Below are positions 5,230 through 8,211 of a stretch of 8,211 nucleotides of DNA, piece by piece; within the stretch, counting starts at the first letter, position 1, and every line of letters begins with the position of its first letter. Position numbers and translations under genes: made by a program. The stretch comes from Ilumatobacteraceae bacterium. Its GTDB lineage: Bacteria > Actinomycetota > Acidimicrobiia > Acidimicrobiales > Ilumatobacteraceae. The DNA is taken from positions 1 to 8,211 of the forward strand of contig JALOLG010000045.1 in the NCBI GenBank assembly GCA_025456105.1. The letters are read 5' to 3'. The notes under the pieces were generated by a model. That model saw only the letters and a list, made by a program, of their open reading frames with translations. It was not told the DNA's origin and did no database searches.

Positions 5230-7209
5230 ATGCCCACGATGCCGTCCGCCGAGCCCTTCTCACACGACACCGCTGCGATCGCCCTCATCCGTGGGCTCGC
5301 CATGGACGCGCCGCTCGCGGCGAAGTCGGGCCACCAGGGCACGGCCATGGCGCTCGCGCCGCTGGCGCACGTCCTGTACAGCCGGGTGATGCGACACGAC
5401 CCGGCCGATCCGGCGTGGCCCGACCGCGACCGCTTCGTGCTGTCCAACGGGCACGCCTCGATCCTCCAGTACGCCCTGCTCCACCTGTGCGGCTACGGCC
5501 TCGAGCTCGACGACCTGCGCGCGTTCCGCCAGTGGGGCTCGGCGACACCCGGTCATCCCGAGGCGGGCCACACCGCGGGTGTCGAGGTCACGACGGGGCC
5601 GCTCGGGCAGGGGTTCGCGAACGCCGTCGGGATGGCCATCGCCGAGCGGGTCCTCGCCGACCGGTTCGGTGCCGACGCCGTCGACCACCACACGTGGGTC
5701 ATCGCCGGCGACGGCTGCCTCATGGAGGGCGTGAGCCACGAGGCGGCGTCGCTCGCCGGCCACCTCCGGCTCGGCAAGCTCGTGTGCGTCTTCGACGACA
5801 ACCGCATCACGATCGACGGCAGCACCTCGCTGTCGACGAGCGACGACGTCGCCGCCCGGTTCCGCGCCTACGGCTGGGACGTGCGCGAGCTCGGCGAGGT
5901 GGCCGACGACCTCGATGTGCTCGAAGCAGCGCTGCTCGACGCTCGCGCCGACGCGAGCCGTCCGCACCTGCTGGTGCTCCGGAGCCACATCGGCCACCCG
6001 TCACCCGACCACACCGACGACCACGAGGCCCACGGGCTCGCCTTCGATGCCGACGACGTGCGGCGCACCAAGGAGGTCATGGGGATCCCCGACGAGCCGT
6101 TCTGGGCGCCCGCCGACGTCGTGTCGGCCTACCGGACCCACGTCGGGTCGCGCGGTGCCCGGGCGCGAGGGGCGTGGGCCGAGCGCGCGGCTGCGGTCAC
6201 CGCCTCGCCCGAGTGGCAGGCGGCGTGGGGCTCGGGTGCGCTCGACGGCTGGGACCGGTCGCTCCCGGTCTACGAGCCCGGGACCTCGCTCGCCACCCGC
6301 CAGGCGATCCAGCAGGTCCTCGACGCTGCCGCGCCCCACCTGCCGGGTCTGGTGAGCGGAGCGGCCGATCTCACCGGCAACACGGGCACCAAGCTCACCG
6401 GCGCCGAGGCGCAGTCCGCCACCACGCCCGGTGGCCGCCAGGTGTTCTACGGCGTCCGCGAGCACGCCATGGGATCGGCCATGGTGGGCATGGCGCTGCA
6501 CGGCGGGATCCTGCCGGTGGGAGGGACGTTCTTCGTCTTCCTCGACTACATGCGCCCGCCCGTGCGCCTGGCCGCGCTCTCGGGCGCCAAGGTGTGCTTC
6601 GTCTTCAGCCACGACTCCGTCGGTGTCGGCGAGGACGGACCCACCCACCAGCCCGTCGAGCACCTCGCCACGCTGCGAGCAGTGCCGGGTCTCCAGGTGA
6701 TCCGGCCGGCCGACGCGAACGAGACCCGTGCCGCGCTCCAGGCGGTCGTCGAGCACGACGGCCCCTCGGTGCTCGTGCTCAGCCGCCAGGCCGTGCGAGT
6801 CGTCACCGACGGCTCCGCGGTCGCCACGGGAGCGGGCGTCGTCGGCACCGTCGCCGGCGCCCCCGACGTCGTGCTGGTCGCCACCGGCAGCGAGGTGGCG
6901 CTCTGCGTCGATGCTGCGGCGAGGCTCGCCGAGCTGGGTGTCGCCGCTCGCGTCGTGAGCATGCCCAGCTGGGATCGCTTCGCGCGCCACGACCGTGCGC
7001 TCCGCGACGACGTGCTCCCACCCGGCGTGCCGGTGCTGTCGGTGGAAGCGGGCACCACGTTCGGCTGGGAGCGCTGGGCCGACGACGCCATCGGCATCGA
7101 CCGCTTCGGTGCGAGCGCGCCGGGTGCCGAGGTCCTGTCGCGCCTCGGCATCGAACTCGACCACGTCGTGGCCCGTGCCACGGCCCTCGCCGCCGGGAGG
7201 TCCACATGA
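5230..7209 (+). CDS. tkt: Transketolase
   Basis: A full-length, 659-residue cytoplasmic thiamine-diphosphate enzyme moving two-carbon units between sugar phosphates in the pentose phosphate pathway. Domain 1 (ThDP pyrophosphate-binding) has SGHQG (33-37), SNGH (72-75), GHPE (108-111), GPLGQG (123-128) and GDGCLMEG through DDNRI (160-193), the ThDP/Mg2+ motif. H265 and H268 in DDHEAHG match the active-site 'THxxHG' region. The pyrimidine-binding domain has GVREHAMG with catalytic E411 and SHDSVGVGEDGPTHQ with H473, the same numbers as in E. coli TktA. The C-terminal domain follows (VLVATGSEVAL). Phosphate-binding DYMRP is present. The start is either M1 at 5230 or M4 at 5239; neither has a clear ribosome-binding site, and coupling to the small gene 12 bp upstream is plausible. 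The stop overlaps the transaldolase start as ATGA. Confidence 0.97.
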   Translation: MPTMPSAEPFSHDTAAIALIRGLAMDAPLAAKSGHQGTAMALAPLAHVLYSRVMRHDPADPAWPDRDRFVLSNGHASILQYALLHLCGYGLELDDLRAFRQWGSATPGHPEAGHTAGVEVTTGPLGQGFANAVGMAIAERVLADRFGADAVDHHTWVIAGDGCLMEGVSHEAASLAGHLRLGKLVCVFDDNRITIDGSTSLSTSDDVAARFRAYGWDVRELGEVADDLDVLEAALLDARADASRPHLLVLRSHIGHPSPDHTDDHEAHGLAFDADDVRRTKEVMGIPDEPFWAPADVVSAYRTHVGSRGARARGAWAERAAAVTASPEWQAAWGSGALDGWDRSLPVYEPGTSLATRQAIQQVLDAAAPHLPGLVSGAADLTGNTGTKLTGAEAQSATTPGGRQVFYGVREHAMGSAMVGMALHGGILPVGGTFFVFLDYMRPPVRLAALSGAKVCFVFSHDSVGVGEDGPTHQPVEHLATLRAVPGLQVIRPADANETRAALQAVVEHDGPSVLVLSRQAVRVVTDGSAVATGAGVVGTVAGAPDVVLVATGSEVALCVDAAARLAELGVAARVVSMPSWDRFARHDRALRDDVLPPGVPVLSVEAGTTFGWERWADDAIGIDRFGASAPGAEVLSRLGIELDHVVARATALAAGRST

Positions 7210-8211
7210 CCCGTCTCCACCAGCTCGCCGACGTCCACGGGCAGAGCCCGTGGCTCGACAACCTCGCGCGGGCCTACCTCACGTCCGGCGAGCTCGAGCG
7301 CTTCCGCGACCGCGGCGTGCGCGGTCTCACCTCGAACCCGACGATCTTCCAGAAGGCGATCCAGGGCTCGGCCGACTACGACGAGCAGTTCCGCGGCCTG
7401 GTCGGCGACGGCGGCTCGATCGTCGACGGGTACTGGGAGATGGTCACCGCCGACATCCACGGCGCCTGTGACGTGTTCGCACCGGTCCACGACGCGACGG
7501 GTGGCCTCGACGGCTACGTGAGCGTCGAGGTCGACCCGGGCCTCGCCCACGACGGCCCCGGCACCGCGCGGGCGGCCCGCGAGCTGCACGAGCGGCTCGC
7601 CCGCCCCAACCTCATGGTGAAGATCCCAGCCACGGCGGAGGGGCTGCCGGCGATCCGCCAGATGATCGCCGAGGGTCGCAGCATCAACGTCACGCTGATC
7701 TTCTCGCTCGACCGCTACCAGCAGGTGATGGAGGCGTACCTCGAGGGCCTCGAGGCGCTCGCCGCCGACCCGGCCGCCGATCTGTCGGGCGTGGCGAGCG
7801 TGGCGAGCTTCTTCGTGAGCCGGGTCGACACCGAGGTCGACCGTCGTCTCGAGGCCCTCGGCACCGAGGCGGCCCTCGGGCTGCGAGGGCAGGCCGCGCT
7901 CGCCCAGGCTCGGCTCGCCTACCGGCGCTTCGGCGAGGTGTTCAGCGGAGCCCGCTGGGAGGCGCTCGTCGCTCGCGGCGCACGCGTCCAGCGGCCGCTG
8001 TGGGCGAGCACGGGCACCAAGAACCCTGCCTACTCCGACGTGCTCTACGTCGACGGGCTCATCGGTCCGCACACCGTCAACACCTTGCCCGAGGCCACGC
8101 TGGAGGCGTTCGCCGAGCACGGCACGCTCGCTCGCACCGTCGACGCCGACCCGGCGACCACCGACGCCACCTGGGCGCGGCTCGACGAGGTGGGCATCGA
8201 CATGGACGACG
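7206..8211 (+). CDS. tal: Transaldolase, 3' end beyond the window
   Basis: 335 codons are visible before the right edge, from MTRLHQLADVHGQSPWLDNL to a segment ending DEVGIDMDD. Transaldolase moves a dihydroxyacetone unit between sedoheptulose 7-phosphate and glyceraldehyde 3-phosphate through a Schiff base. Seen here: the signature TSNPTIFQK (42-50), Schiff-base K139 in LMVKIPATAEG, INVTLIFS (about 160-167), SFFVSRVDTEVD, and the late active-site stretch RPLWASTGTKNPAYSDVLYVDGLIG. This is the longer actinobacterial/cyanobacterial-type transaldolase (about 370 residues), not the short TalC type. Perhaps 30 residues are missing if it stands alone; fusion to glucose-6-phosphate isomerase, known in some bacteria, cannot be excluded. 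The ATGA overlap with tkt implies translational coupling. In many Actinobacteria zwf, opcA and pgl come next. Confidence 0.95.
   Translation, partial: MTRLHQLADVHGQSPWLDNLARAYLTSGELERFRDRGVRGLTSNPTIFQKAIQGSADYDEQFRGLVGDGGSIVDGYWEMVTADIHGACDVFAPVHDATGGLDGYVSVEVDPGLAHDGPGTARAARELHERLARPNLMVKIPATAEGLPAIRQMIAEGRSINVTLIFSLDRYQQVMEAYLEGLEALAADPAADLSGVASVASFFVSRVDTEVDRRLEALGTEAALGLRGQAALAQARLAYRRFGEVFSGARWEALVARGARVQRPLWASTGTKNPAYSDVLYVDGLIGPHTVNTLPEATLEAFAEHGTLARTVDADPATTDATWARLDEVGIDMDD

Noticed and set aside
6001..8120. Long minus-strand open frames opposite transketolase and transaldolase
   Set aside because: They have no recognisable motif and low-complexity Arg/Ala/Gly composition, and both sense genes are well supported.

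Overview
The window is about 8.2 kb of very GC-rich DNA (roughly 70% by eye), densely coding, with strong G/C preference at third codon positions, four-base ATGA overlaps between genes and few clear Shine-Dalgarno sites. This fits a high-GC Actinomycetota chromosome. The adjacent transketolase and actinobacterial-type transaldolase support that. A class such as Acidimicrobiia is a guess only; there is no rRNA or other marker to settle it.

Layout. Two gene sets diverge from a 189-bp gap at 4624-4812. Leftward (minus strand), in order of transcription: a 919-residue P2-type cation-transporting ATPase (4623-1864), an Fe-type superoxide dismutase (1828-1250), a TetR-family repressor (1220-600), a PaaI-type hotdog thioesterase (603-160) and the first 47 codons of an ATP-grasp acyl-CoA synthetase subunit (143 to the edge). 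Gaps are 35, 29, -4 and 16 bp and I see no terminator between them, so they could form one transcript or two (ATPase-sod, then tetR-thioesterase-synthetase). Rightward (plus strand): a 134-residue protein of unknown function (4813-5217), transketolase (5230-7209) and transaldolase (7206 to the right edge, cut off near its end). Gaps are 12 and -4 bp.

How the genes work together. Transketolase and transaldolase form the non-oxidative pentose phosphate branch and are probably translationally coupled. The tetR-thioesterase-acyl-CoA synthetase set looks like a small regulated module for making and hydrolysing acyl-CoA thioesters. The ATPase and dismutase form a possible stress or ion-homeostasis pair. 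The link between the two leftward sets may be only transcriptional.

Most of this is ordinary core and housekeeping content. I found no mobile element, CRISPR array, RNA gene or clearly new system. The points most worth a second look are a strong stem-loop abutting the ATPase ribosome-binding site, a lysine in the ATPase M5 helix where Ca2+ pumps have a ligand glutamate, a short dyad midway in the divergent gap, and the uncharacterised small gene leading the pentose phosphate genes.
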